The notes below the pieces were generated by a model. The model was not told the origin of the DNA. It saw only the letters and a list, made by a program, of their open reading frames with translations, and made no database searches. A stretch of DNA of 64,000 nt from Aldrovandia affinis. Its lineage: Eukaryota; Chordata; Actinopteri; Notacanthiformes; Halosauridae. A program made the position numbers and the translations under genes. The stretch spans positions 3,275,127-3,339,126 of the forward strand of contig JAINUG010000037.1 of NCBI GenBank assembly GCA_029706075.1. Reading direction: 5' to 3'. The first letter of the stretch is position 1, and the number at the start of each line of letters is the position of its first letter. This document shows positions 12,120 to 23,243 of the stretch, piece after piece.

Positions 12120-12313
12120 ATAAGCTGGGTGTAGACTTATCAATCCAAGTTATGGATTATGTTCAGAAATTTAATTTAAACTTTAATTTTTTTACTTGGA
12201 AATTGTAGGGCAAAATTTGTAAAAAAGTCTGACTTAATATGTTTTCATTTCAGGCTGTAAGGCAAAAAAAGGTTACATTTTTGAGGTGGGATGTAGACTT
12301 TAAAGAGGCACTG
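12120..12313 (-). repeat. Right terminal inverted repeat of the Tc1-like element
   Basis: Inverted counterpart of the left arm. Read from 12313 inward it begins CAGTGCCTCTTTAAAG and contains the same internal phrases. TA follows at 12314-12315. Confidence 0.8.
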
Positions 12314-12590
12314 TATGTATATTCTGCACATTGTACATACACATATGTGTGCATGCAAGTATATCTAACACAGCATGCATTTGTTTTTTTTAAATCTGCT
12401 TTTCTTGTATCTGGAGGATATGAGTAAAGATTTCATACTGTCAGCTGTCACAGTATGTGCCCAGAAATCCAGAGGGGAATATAAGTTGAATAACACTGCA
12501 GTTAAGTCAATACATGCCCCTTTGAGACAAAAACACCCGTAGACAGTGGCTGTATAGAGGAAAGCGAGACAGATAGAGGGAATGTTTAGC
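12314..12590. other. Spacer, nothing recognised
   Basis: Short AT-rich spacer downstream of the transposon with no gene or repeat identified. Confidence 0.5.
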
Positions 12591-12599
12591 AGTGTGTAA

Positions 12600-12880
12600 T
12601 TGGATGGAGGTGAAGAGGGAGGGAGGAGAAGGCAGGTGTGGGGCTATTGTTCTCTTTGATGGGATTATTTGCACTTCTCAGCGATGGAAAACCAGGTATC
12701 ATTAAGAGCAGCCATCTAAATTTACAATATGTGGATTTCTTTTTTTCCCTTTCCCCTTAAGATTGTGTAATTATGCGTGCTCTGCAATTAGGAGCAGAGG
12801 CCGCAGGACCTGGCTGACTACTGTCTACTTTGAAAGCGCTTGGGAAAATAAAGTGGCAAAAAAACTCCAGAGAAAGTACA
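12600..12880. promoter_or_regulatory. Candidate conserved non-coding block
   Basis: Repeat-free, moderately GC sequence with GGGATTATTTGC, a GTGTAATTATGCG stretch and CTGCAATTAGG within 200 bp, all homeodomain/POU-like sites. The style matches deeply conserved developmental enhancers. This is a judgement from motif density only. Confidence 0.3.
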
Positions 12881-13396
12881 GTTCTCATTGTACTCTTTTG
12901 CCAGCCTTATCTTATCTGTAAAGTTAGTTGAGAACTAAAGAAATCAAACCCAATAAGCTATGCCAAACCAGAGGAAGTTGATGAAATGAAAGGGAAAGTA
13001 AAGTAGAGGCCAAGTTATTAAAAAGATAAAGTTTTTACAAGATAAGAGTCTACATTTGTGTTCACCGTTAAGATGCTCCATTGAATCGCCTACTGTATAA
13101 TCAAGAACAGTCACACTTTCAGTTTATTACAGAGGACAGCTTACCACATATCCATTAGAAAGATGCAACTAATCTTGTGTTGCCTTTGATTTTGTCTGAG
13201 CTGATGTACACAGTGACACCTGTTGCTTGACTGACAGGTCTTCAAATTGATCGGTGTGGAGTGACAGGGTGTGGGAATGGACAGAAGCTGAAATGCCCAA
13301 AAATCCAATCTCAGAGAGATGCTCATACATGTACTCTACAATAGGTCTAACCCATCTATGGACAACTATTTTGAGGTCTATTACATATATCTTCAA
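12881..13396. other. Intergenic block, nothing recognised
   Basis: No gene, RNA or transposon end found. Overlapping short frames on both strands around 13141-13490 are chance frames in low-GC sequence. Confidence 0.5.
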
Positions 13397-13495
13397 TTGT
13401 ATTATTACTCCCAATAATAATACAATAATAATAATATTGTGTAAATACAATAATAATTGTATTATTATTGTATTATTATATATAATGTAATATAT
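13397..13495. repeat. AT-rich (AAT/ATT)n repeat with palindromic core
   Basis: Stretches of AAT and its complement ATT alternate, so TACAATAATAATTG faces its inverted partner and can fold into a hairpin or cruciform. Confidence 0.9.
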
Positions 13496-14370
13496 AGTCC
13501 CTGATTCTCCTATGAGGACTGCTCTGTAGAATAATATTGCTTACACTGACAAAGAGGGAAAAAGAGTAAATTATCCACGAATGGATGAATGGGTGAATGG
13601 ATCAATGGAAGTTGGATAGATGGACAGACAGAAAAAATAGATAGACAAATCCGTAAGTCTTTGGACTGATTTGTATTTGATTTGTATTGGGTAATCCTCA
13701 CAGACAGGAGTCTATTGAGTGGACTTGCAGTAACGTTAAGCTCTTATTGACTCATTGAGAAACAGAACCATCTTTTAGGATCTGGACACAGATATGGTAC
13801 AGCCAGGGTGTTTTAGAAGACATCAGTACAGTGAAGGCCTTAAAAAATAAAATATCACACATCTCAAGGCCAGTTGGTCCTCCGCTGCTCTGACAAAGGT
13901 GCTCTAAACTTACACTGATAGTAGAAATTTGGGATTACATGAGTTTTTAACCATGTTTTCAACATTGAGACACTGTGCCCATGCAGTTTATGGAAAGCCA
14001 CTGGGGCAAGACTCAATATTCAATCTGGACTTTGTCTAGCTTCACTACAATCTATAATGAGTAATTGAATTGGTATATGAATAAACAAAAAGCATATCCC
14101 TACTATTTTTGTGTTGGACTAGAATCTTTTGGAATTTTGGAATCTATATGAACAACAACTGAACTGGGGATTTTCCATGGGTTTATGGTTGGTTGAAGAT
14201 GTTGACAAATAAGTTTCAATATGTTTGACTTTCTTTTTTTAAATGTTGGGCACATTGAAGGATTTCACTGAAACCTCCAAATAGTAGAGATGAATATGAA
14301 ATTACAATCCTCTGTAGGAAAGCTGGAAGCAGAAATGGCAAGTGGTAAGTTTACCTATCTGTGTCCACAT
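13496..14370. other. Intergenic block, nothing recognised
   Basis: No supported gene. Short imperfect GGATGAATGG-like repeats occur near 13580-13625. The rest is plain AT-rich sequence. Confidence 0.5.
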
Positions 14371-14489
14371 GGGTGTGACTCAGTAGGTAGGGCATGGCAC
14401 TGACAACCCTTAGGTTGTGGGTTCAATTCCCATTGGGGCCACATACACTGAAAAATGTATGCATTGACTACTGTAAGTGGCTTTGGATA
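14371..14489 (+). repeat. tRNA-derived SINE
   Basis: A tRNA-like head carries an A-box-like TGACTCAGTAGG (14377-14388) and a near-perfect B box GGTTCAATTCC (14420-14430), the RNA polymerase III internal promoter. The 3' part GTAAGTGGCTTTGGAT is the conserved fish SINE tail, and the element then runs into a TA/ATT microsatellite. It is not a functional tRNA gene: the acceptor stem does not pair and a non-tRNA tail is attached. Confidence 0.82.
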
Positions 14490-14607
14490 ATATATATAAT
14501 ATATATTATCATTATTATTATTATTATTATTATTATTAATATTAATATTAATAATAATAAACATATTACTATTATTATATTATATATAAATTATTATTAT
14601 TATATTA
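14490..14607. repeat. (TA)n/(ATT)n compound microsatellite at a SINE 3' end
   Basis: About 118 bp of TA, ATT and AAT units starting directly at the SINE tail. Tail slippage during or after retrotransposition probably seeded it. Confidence 0.93.
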
Positions 14608-14684
14608 CCATGTCTGCTGGCATCTCTGTGAAGCCCTGGGCCTGCCCTGCAGCTGCTGTTGCTGTTGCTCTGCCGAAGCCCACC

Positions 14685-14687
<3 letters not shown>

Positions 14688-14728
<41 letters not shown>
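14688..14728. repeat. (GA)n microsatellite
   Basis: About 20 uninterrupted GA units. The purine/pyrimidine strand asymmetry allows triplex (H-DNA) formation. The 143-codon frame crossing here is repeat translation. Confidence 0.97.
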
Positions 14729-14731
<3 letters not shown>

Positions 14732-14875
14732 AAACATGCTACAGTCAGCAGCATTTAGTCTTGACCTTCTTTACCAAGGTATGCAGGGCTTAAGCTGGGG
14801 GGGATTTGCACCAGCTCAACATTAACACCATATGGATGCTTTATTACAAAGTAATGATGACATGAGCCGTGAACT

Positions 14876-14909
14876 CCCTTCTCTCTCTCCTTCCCTCCCT
14901 CCCTCCCTC
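14876..14909. repeat. (CT)n/(CCCT)n tract
   Basis: Short pyrimidine-only run of CT followed by CCCT units. Confidence 0.85.
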
Positions 14910-16190
14910 GCTTTCAGTGCAAGACATGAATTTGAAAAAAAACCCACACTGCCTGTAATCTGCTACCAGGTGATTACAAAGACTTACAGAAGGAAGGCTC
15001 TGTATAGCAAAAAGAAAACTCTTGGCACAAATCTTTGTGATCACTGGTGAAACTCCTCCCACAGCAGAAGTGACATCACTGTACAAACAGAGTCCTTGAA
15101 GACAGCACAGGACAGGTCCCGTTCGCTGCACTCTGGTGTGCATTTTTAAATAAACGGCATCCTCTGAAAATATGTTCTTCTGGTTCATTCAACCCAGTTG
15201 GTGAAACTTGCGAAGCATTGCGTTTGGCTACAACATAGATGTGGCACTAATCAATGTGAAAATGGGTTCTCTTTGAATGACTGCTGTGCTCGTTACATTG
15301 AACACAACAGGGCAAGGCATTTGTCATTTCATGAACACAAAGCATTAAGCCACCAAATTGATATCCTGATTCATATCCAAATTGGAAAATTGACATAATG
15401 CTAAGCGTAATGATATCAATCACTTTTAAAATAATGCTGACAGCAGTATTGTAAAGTTGCACCTGTGTGCCAGTCATCTCAGCTGTTTAACCAATTTCAT
15501 CAATGTCACTCAACGGAAGATTGATGTGCTGTGTCAGTGACAATGTTCACTCATTCATAATTCATCTTAACATAACAATTCTTTACATTTGAGCAATTTT
15601 AAATGTTGATTAAAGATCTAGTTTAAAATGTTTGCAAGATATTCAACTTTATATTATACGGTTCAACCAAGACACCCACTGGTATTTATATAATTAATAA
15701 GTAAAAATTGTTCAAAAGACCAGGCAGGGCCAGCCACAATGCAAATTCAGTTCTAACAACAAGCATACTAAACACAAAGATATGATGGAGCACCTTGGTC
15801 AAATTGAAACAAGTAATGTTTCAGAGATTGTTAAAATTGATAGAAAATTCTCCCAAAGAGAGGTGCACTTTACCTGCTGCAGAGGACATGTGCAATGGCC
15901 AAAGATTTTCAGATCAATGGCTCACAGAGAAAAGACTGGGGGAAAAAAGCAGAAATTGGAGCAGCTCTTATGGACCCAAGCCAATTGTTTGCTCTACTTT
16001 GCCTTCTTTATTGGTTCTAGAGGTATTTCAAACAAATTAAAAGTAAGGGAATAATTTGCAAATGAATGCAGAGTTGCAGTTGTGAAAATATAACTCTGGG
16101 CTTAGTGTGGGGATTCTGGGACAAATGATGGCTTTGTTGGTGGAGAAGGGAAGGGAGTCTCTCTGTTAATTTATAACAAACTCAGCATTT
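14910..16190. other. Intergenic block, no gene seen
   Basis: No supported gene. The 90-codon frame at 15782-16054 (+) begins MMEHLGQIETSN and overlaps another frame of similar length. Neither resembles a known protein and no splice signals frame them convincingly. An octamer ATGCAAAT occurs at about 15739-15746. Confidence 0.45.
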
Positions 16191-16660
16191 CAGCCTTGGT
16201 GCCAGGGCAACAACACTTTGGAGCTTTAAATGAAATTTGGGTTCTTCTTCAGCGGCGGATCCATGGCCTTTCTAAAGGAGTTTGTTCCCCATTTCTGGCC
16301 CTTTTCACGCGGGGGTAGGTCACCGGGCCAGCGCCTAGCCCACGACTGAGCTCACATGTTTTATGCTCATTAAATGCTTTTGGCGTTTTCATTTCTCATT
16401 CACATTTCCCATTCTGTTCTCCCTCTAATGAATGTATGTCCCTATCTGCTGCCCTCCCTCACAACGCGCTTTATAAAAAAAGGACAGCACATTGACAGAG
16501 GTGACCTGCCAGACCGGCAGAGGGGGGAACTGCCATGAATTGAGTGTCAGCCATTAAATATGATTTCCTTCTGAATGGCATGCAGACACATTCAATGACT
16601 GGAACTCATTAAAGCCGGCATAATCTCCCCCTTTCTGCACCATGACAATGATTTCGGCTG
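16190..16660. promoter_or_regulatory. Candidate conserved non-coding block
   Basis: A long repeat-free stretch of balanced composition with TCATTAAA-type sites at several points, a GCTCATTAAATGC motif and a CCGGCAGAGGGGG segment. Sequence of this even, repeat-poor texture between eroded repeats is typical of constrained enhancer DNA. No frame is coding-like. The function is inferred from texture only. Confidence 0.33.
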
Positions 16661-17568
16661 AAAATGCATTGGTTTGGAGGACCAAGCAATTAATTCAAGT
16701 TGCATTCAACGTAATAAATCAAGTCCAACTTCTTATTCTGTGCAAGTTTGGAATTTCTGTGGACACTTACAATATATTAAGTTAGATTTGAGACATATAT
16801 TCAGAGCCAAAATATCTCATTGTTTAATCAGAAAATCCCCAGCTACATGTCCTCTTGTCCGTGCATTTTGCAGACTGCATCGTAATGATCGTCAATGAGG
16901 CCGAGTTGATCCAATTTCAGATATTTCGACATCACACAAAAAATCTCAAATCTAAAAGATGAATCTTCTGGCATAATCTGGCAAATTTACTGTGAAAAAC
17001 TGTCTTGATTGTAGCTATCCCAGAAAAACAAGGCAGGTTAAAAGAGACATAAGTAGCAGGGAACGTAAAAAAGCCTGTCCTGATTCAGAGAGCGGTCTGT
17101 AGTAATCTGCGCTTCCCCCCAAGTCAGTAAAGAAGTTATAGGTCTGTGAAGCTATATTTTTCTTAATTATTATTTAGATTTTTAACAAAGTTTCCTTCCG
17201 ATTTATATTGACTTTGCTTAAAAGCTTCCGGGGAAGCAGGCCTCCCTGCCTAGTAAATTACAGCCTGTACTAAGGAGAGAGGGAGCGCTTTGAACAGCTG
17301 TGTCAAGGCTCTCTGTAGTCAAACTATTGTAATCTGTATTAACCACATTGCAGGGAGTGCAAAGGGTCAAAGTCTTTAAGTGCCTGTTGGGATCAGTGCT
17401 AGTGAATTACATGCTATTGGTCTGAAATGTTTAGATAATTGTACGACGTTAGCAGCACCGCCTGCACTACATGTTAAATGATACCTTCGTGTTGCTTTAA
17501 CATTCTGATTTGAAGGTGAATCCAAAATAAATTGGAAATGGAGGGGAAAAAAATGGTGCCTTCCAGAT
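16661..17568. other. Intergenic block, possible regulatory patches
   Basis: No gene recognised. The part around 16850-17330 is repeat-poor and could be constrained, but I see no decisive motif cluster. Confidence 0.4.
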
Positions 17569-17606
<38 letters not shown>

Positions 17607-17607
17607 C
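17569..17607. repeat. (AC)n(AT)n compound microsatellite
   Basis: Eleven AC units passing directly into about eight AT units. Confidence 0.95.
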
Positions 17608-18176
17608 TGTCAAAATGCTGCCTGCGCACACTGGCCACAGTGTTGTTGTGTTTTAGGAAAGGGGGATAACAAATCAGATGGAAACAGCCTCCCTTCAGTC
17701 TCATTTCAGTGTATAACTGCCGTAACTTTAGAGTTTTGTTATGCCGAAAAACAAACGTGACAGATTCTATGCACTGGTAACTTTTTATGCATTGACAAAC
17801 AAAGCGTAAATTAGAGAGGCAACTGCACACGTGAGGCTGAGACTGGACACACAAATTCTAACAGGTCCATGGCAAATGGCGAAGTGTCGTTATATGCTTT
17901 CAGAAGTATTTGGTGAAGAGCAGAGGGCCCCTACATGTGGCTGGCTACGCCCAGGCCTTGGGGCACCTTACAGAAGTGAGGGGAGAATTATTACACATTG
18001 TTAATGGGTTTGTTTTTAGTCTGAGCTCTATTCAGTTTAAATTCAGTTTAACCCACTTTGAATACATTCATGATTTAACATGTCCTACCTATTGATATGC
18101 CTCCCTAAACCCTATTTCCTATGTCCATTTTTTGTCTTTTTTTTAAAAAAGTTTTTTTAAACACACTGAAAGTTCT
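17608..18176. other. Intergenic block, nothing recognised
   Basis: No gene or repeat family identified. The 126-codon minus-strand frame at 17474-17854 runs through the microsatellite and is not credible. Confidence 0.5.
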
Positions 18177-18373
18177 AGGCAGCAGTGTAGTACAATGGTT
18201 CGGGAACTGGGCTTGTAGCTAGGTTTGAGTAAAGCACTGCTGTTGTACCCTTGAGTAAAGTACTTTAAAAAAATATCCAGCTCTATAAATGGTATAAGTT
18301 GTATGTAAAGAAATGTAAGCTGTGTAAGTTGCTCTGGATAAAAAGCTAAATGGCTTAAATGTAAATGTAATGT
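18177..18373 (+). repeat. tRNA-derived SINE, nearly full length but diverged
   Basis: It starts GGCAGCAGTGTAGTACAATGG and continues with a degraded tRNA head (AGGTTTGAGT near 18221 in place of a B box). Then come the body phrase TTGTACCCTTGAGTAAAGTA and the tail AAGTTGCTCTGGATAAAAAG, ending in (TAAATG)n-like repeats. The order of head, body and tail matches a fish tRNA SINE known from memory. It shares the body phrase with the reverse copy at 1932-2036. Confidence 0.8.
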
Positions 18374-19570
18374 TCTAATCCTGTACTCACTGTACAGTAA
18401 ATGTCTCATAACTCAACAACCAATAAAGTTGGTTGAAAACCCATGTGACTAAACCATGCTGGTAAATGAAAAATATTTTTTGGGAGAAGAAAGTTGGACT
18501 GGACTGAGTGCTAAATTCAATAGAAAACACTTAACAATAATAATAATTGTCACCATCATGGTGATTAAATCTCATGATTGTTAGATTAAGCTCTTGACTT
18601 TTGACTGTGACATAATTATATTACATTAGAAATATATTATTTCAAGGGGTACAGTATAGTATAGCCCTATAAGAGCCCAAATGGTCACTGTTTATAGCTT
18701 GAGCTATCTCAACACCCCCCCGGTTATGCGTTGTGGTAAAACCGTCCTGTCCTCTTCTATAAGATCCTCGCCAGGCTCCAGGAAGCTGGGTCTGGGAAAA
18801 TATCTATGCTGGAAAAACACAACCAACTAAAGGCCATCTTACCTAAAAATAATCTCTTAAACATTCCCGCCTGTTGTGGAAACCGTTTAAATAATTCACC
18901 TGTAATTATTTTTTTCTTGTTGTTAACATCTTGACAACCTAGACACACACAACCTGTAATTCCAGCATCTCCATCACTGTATTTCAAGCATTTCTGGCTC
19001 TCAGATCTGTCTTGGGGCAAAGTAGCCATTATGAAAAGTATCCTCAATTCACCTCAGAACTAAGAAAACTGTTCGTAATTGAGGAACAAATATTTCTATG
19101 GCGCACAAGGACATTCCAATTTCTTAAATCATATATCATATGATTTCAGAACTTTAAGAACTATGTTTTCTTATATCATAACTATGTGTGAACTATTTCT
19201 TATACAGATACTACGAACTGACACAACGGTAATCAGTATGTAAGAAATCTATACTCTATTGTAGGTACAGAGAAATTCAAGCCTCAAAGTAATTTGTAAT
19301 AGACATGAGGATGCAAGGCTATAAATCATGCCCATATTGTACAATTTTTCAAGTTAATAGATTATATTTTAACCGATGAGAAAGAATTTTGTCGTGGAAC
19401 TAATTTGGCATAGCAACAATTCTGCTAAACTCTCAGGGTCTGATCATTCAAAAATAAATGTTGCATCAACCCACCTAATGAACTTCCCAACATTACATTT
19501 TGCCTCTGCAGATTCCAAGCAGCAGATTATTTTAAATCTTACATTTATTCAATCCAAAAGCACGTGACAC
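18374..19570. other. Intergenic block, nothing recognised
   Basis: AT-rich, with a small palindrome-like ACCATCATGGT near 18552. No gene, RNA or transposon end seen. Confidence 0.5.
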
Positions 19571-20260
19571 ACAACTGTGAGCCTGCGAATTTAGCCGGCC
19601 CATAGGCCCTGGTGAAAGTTTGCTAGCGTCTGAATTTAGTGCCATTGAGAACAGATTTCACAGGGCTGGCAGACAGATTGTGCTGCGGCGCACACCGGTT
19701 ATATGGATCACAGCCGTCTGTATCTGTGGCGGAATGACAAAGAACTCAATGGAGGCTGTCTCTATTGAGCAGGAGGACGCCCTGTCACCCCTTCCTCGAG
19801 CCTTCAGACATGTGATGAATGCACGCGGGGTCCTATCCCCACAACAGCTGACATTATTAATACAATATAAAATGTGATAAAATGCCCAGCTTCACTCTTG
19901 GGGCTAATATTGCGTGATTTATTTGCGCGCCCGTGAAAAAGTAAGCATGCCAGGTGTTTGGAGCCTGTCCCCGTCTCCAGAGCTTGATCGATAATGCTTC
20001 TTTTATGCGTCTCTTTTTGAATCATCTGCGCCATCACATCCCAGTAAAACCCCAATTCGGTGAGTCACGGGCTCATTGTTGACATTAGATCTACAATTGC
20101 ACTGTATTTACAATGCATTTATGCGCTATGACTCGTAAATCAGCCGGGCTAATGTTGGACATTATGTGTCGTAAAGTGCCTCTCCCTGATTGATTTGTAC
20201 ATTGGTTAGCATCTCACATTTCATTTGACTCAGGTTGTATTTTAAAAAACCATAGATCCA
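19571..20260. promoter_or_regulatory. Candidate conserved non-coding block
   Basis: About 700 bp without simple repeats, with several CpGs scattered in AT-rich DNA. Visible sites include TTATTAATAC near 19855, a TGATTTATTTGCGCGCC stretch near 19915, and TGATTGAT at 20187-20194, a PBX/HOX-type site. No frame is convincing (the longest is 85 codons). It is one of the better enhancer-like blocks in the window. Confidence 0.36.
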
Positions 20261-20915
20261 CATGATATACTACTTGATTAATTTCTAAATATAAGTAGTT
20301 GCTGACAGCGATTCCACAAGATCTACTTTGTGCGTAGATTCAAGAAACGGAACAGGAAGAGTGTGCCAATTCTGTAGTAAAAACAAAGGACAAGATTACA
20401 CACACTCAGAACGTGTCCAAAACATCTGGTGGTTCCTACCATGCCAGAAGGGTCAAGGATAAAACAAACAGACAAACAAGCAGACAAAAACAACAAACAA
20501 ACAAAAACATTTTCTTGAAAGAGCCCACCACATGTTCTAAACAAGAGAGCAAAGCTTCAGTAAGCCGATACATTCTCTTCACTATGGTAAGAGGAAAAAA
20601 ACAACAGATAATCACTCAATTAAACAGCCAGTCAGTCCAAAGGTAAAAGCTGATTCATTACATTAATGTTGATTTCCTGCTATAAAGGTTGCCTGGAATT
20701 ATGACAGTGTGGGACTTAGATCTTCTCATCATTTGTCTCCTTTTTATTGATGACCTCACTATTACAAAGTCTAAAGCTGTGCCACAGGTCCTGTGTTGTT
20801 GCATGGCGTTTTGCGGTGGGACTACAGTCTTGAGAGATATACCATTGCTGGATTAGTTAACATGGACATTTTCAGACTGGGTGACAAAGTAATTCATAAA
20901 GAAGGACCACATTTT
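20261..20915. other. Intergenic block, nothing recognised
   Basis: Contains an A/C-rich stretch at about 20460-20515 (imperfect CAAA repeats). No gene seen. Confidence 0.5.
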
Positions 20916-20922
20916 ACACACA

Positions 20923-20989
<67 letters not shown>

Positions 20990-21003
20990 AAAAACACACA
21001 CAA
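20916..21003. repeat. (CA)n microsatellite
   Basis: About 88 bp of CA, almost pure, with a few CAAA variants at the 3' end. Confidence 0.97.
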
Positions 21004-21179
21004 CAAATTAATGAAAAACTAATGAACTGTGTGGTTTGGCTTATTAACAAATGAATGAAGGTGTAAAATACAGGATAATATTTCTCCATATATCTCCATA
21101 TTTGCATGCTGAAATGTATTCGAGGTACAATTTTCGGTTTGGATTTTATGAAATAAGGTCTACATTAGGCAATCTACTA

Positions 21180-21400
21180 TTCAGACAGCCCCGAGGACCT
21201 TTGTGGAATTTCAGTAATTAGAATCCCATTCAATGCATTCTCCACCACATGCAAGTCCGGGCTAACGGCAAACCAGTTGATCTGAACAATGCGGAGAGAA
21301 ATACTTTAAAGCACACATTTTTAAGTTCGACGCTGAAAAGAAATTAATGGGACTTGTGAGGAACAGTGAAGAACGGTTGCCTCTGAGCCCGAAATTTTAG
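21180..21400. promoter_or_regulatory. Candidate conserved non-coding block
   Basis: Repeat-poor stretch with TCAGTAATTAGAATCCC, which combines a TAATTA core with an AATCC site, followed by TTAATGGGACTTG. An octamer-like ATTTGCAT follows downstream at about 21463. Motif-based inference only. Confidence 0.3.
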
Positions 21401-21612
21401 CCAAGTAAAAAAAAGTTAAGTAGCAGCAATACGTGCCTATCTTTACAAAAGGCTAAATATTTGCATTTGGGAAAACCGTGTGCAGAATATATAGTGATCC
21501 CAAAGGCTTAGGGAGGCATATTAATAGGTGGGAAAAATGTATTCTTTATTTGGCTATACAATGGAAAATTAAGCTGACAAGAGGTATATTTTGGTGACTT
21601 AATGGGCAGCCG

Positions 21613-21641
21613 TTTTTTTTTCTCTCTCTCTCTCTCTCTCC
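21613..21641. repeat. (TC)n tract after poly-T
   Basis: A poly-T run passing into about ten TC units. Confidence 0.9.
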
Positions 21642-22640
21642 CACTATGCGACCGCCATGAAAATGAACTATTAATCTGTTTCCCAAAGGAATTCCTCGCT
21701 CCAGAGCCGGGGCTGACAGCCGCAATACGAAGGTTGTTGTGTGGTCAACAAACAATTTTCCTGGGCTTCAGTGCTTTTCAAAAGCACTTTTTCTCTCACC
21801 CTGATCATTTGAAAAATGTAGTTGTCAAAGGTTCCTTTCTTTTATTCTCCCACAAAGATGTCAGATGGAGAGTGTTAGAATTTCCAAATGTGTTAATCCG
21901 TAAGAAGCTAAGGACCGGGGCATAAACACCACCCCATTCTTTTGCCGCTGACTGGACTGATTCACCCTTTAACATGTAATTTCCTTTCCTTTTTCTCCCA
22001 CTCAAAGTAGCAATCCTTTAAAATGTTTTTCTTCAGGTTCCCAATTCACACTTCATTTTCATGTAAAAAAAAAGTACAAATACAGATAAAAAGATATTTC
22101 AGTTCCAACACAATTTATTCGTTCTGATTACATCTAATCCCAGTACTCTTGTGAAATTACCCAGAAATCAAAGTAATTTTTTTCCTCCAAAACTCCTATA
22201 AAACACTCCTATAAGACTATAACACAGCGAACATTATATTGCTTATGTACCAATAATCATATTGAAGAATATGAACATATAGAACACTGATCATTAATAC
22301 TAGATCCCAGATCAGTATATTGCTGTCAATAATTGCAACAATAACCTATTCACTGATATACTGTATCATCACCATCATGAAAGAGTACCAAACTGAGACT
22401 TTTGGGGGGGGGGCATGTTGGTGTGGAAAATACATGATAACTAGAAGCAGATGGTTACGGGGGAGAATCACTTCTTCGACCATTTATACTTTGGTCACAG
22501 AGCAATGAGCACAGACTAACACTGATTCATTTTTAGCCCTTTAACTCAATTGATTTGAGTATGACCTAAGTTTATAGTGAGGGCGTGGTGAAATCAGTCA
22601 GTCACAGTCAGATCTCAACACTTCCTGGAAGGCCTGCGGA
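21642..22640. other. Intergenic block, no gene seen
   Basis: The 5' part (to about 22010) is repeat-poor and could be constrained. The rest is AT-rich and featureless. The 107-codon frame at 21602-21925 starts inside the TC repeat and is not credible. Confidence 0.42.
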
Positions 22641-22760
22641 ACAGGGATGAAAGACGAGGAGCGGACGATCTGCCCGGCCGACGCCCCCGCCACGGCCCCG
22701 CCCTCCGCCCTCTCCACTGCGAACCCGCAGCCTGTCATCACCCGGACATCACAGACACTG
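22640..22760. other. Small CpG-dense patch
   Basis: I count about 13 CpG dinucleotides in roughly 100 bp, far above the surroundings. Open frames exist on both strands (85 codons plus, 61 codons minus), which is expected in GC-rich DNA, and neither is recognised. It may be a small unmethylated element, an exon I cannot identify, or simply GC-rich spacer. Confidence 0.35.
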
Positions 22761-22925
22761 CACGAGCTGATTGATGAAGCCACCTTTCATGATGACGTTG
22801 CGGGGAAACAGACCCCTGCCTTGTCATTACAGGCTACTTGTGGCGGCATTATTACAGGTGGGAAGGAAGTGGGGTTGAGAGGTACATTGTGGGAGATGAC
22901 ATAGCTCAAATAGAAATTGACCTCG

Positions 22926-22945
22926 ACACACACACACACACATAC
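22926..22945. repeat. Short (CA)n tract
   Basis: About nine CA units. A minor microsatellite. Confidence 0.85.
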
Positions 22946-23149
22946 AAACAGGTCTTAGCCTCCACCTACATGACACATGCTTCAAAGTTCAGTAATATTA
23001 AACAAATGTCTTTCTACTTCCCTTAGGGTTTAAAAGGTTCAGTGGAAAATGATAGTCTCTCATGCATGTTCATTAACGCTGTACTTAATATACCAGTACA
23101 TGACAAATCATTTGTAATTAATGGTTGCTCTTAAGCTTAAAAGTAAAGG

Positions 23150-23215
<66 letters not shown>

Positions 23216-23243
23216 TATATACACACACACACACACACACACA
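23150..23243. repeat. Symmetric compound microsatellite (CA)n(TA)n(CA)n
   Basis: CA units (to 23164) flank about 28 TA units, followed by about 11 more CA units from 23221. The TA core is self-complementary and can extrude a cruciform. The shared CA flanks suggest TA arose inside an older CA array. Confidence 0.96.

Larger units (their letters stand above)
10587..12313 (-). mobile_element. Tc1-like DNA transposon, defective, with nested insertion
   Basis: Both ends are visible. The outer bases CAGTGCCCCTTTAAAGCCC at 10587 pair with the inverted CAGTGCCTCTTTAAAGTCT read inward from 12313, and each end abuts TA, the Tc1/mariner target duplication. Similarity between the arms continues imperfectly for about 200 bp (about 10587-10795 and 12120-12313), as in IR/DR-type Tc1 elements. 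The transposase remnant inside reads on the minus strand. A 339 bp second element sits within the left part, so the host element was about 1.39 kb before that insertion. A related truncated copy lies at about 59814-60515 in the opposite orientation. Confidence 0.93.

Noticed and set aside
14371-14440. A tRNA gene, on the basis of A and B boxes
   Set aside because: The acceptor arms do not pair, and a SINE tail and microsatellite follow. The same applies to 54377-54440 and 62888-62960.
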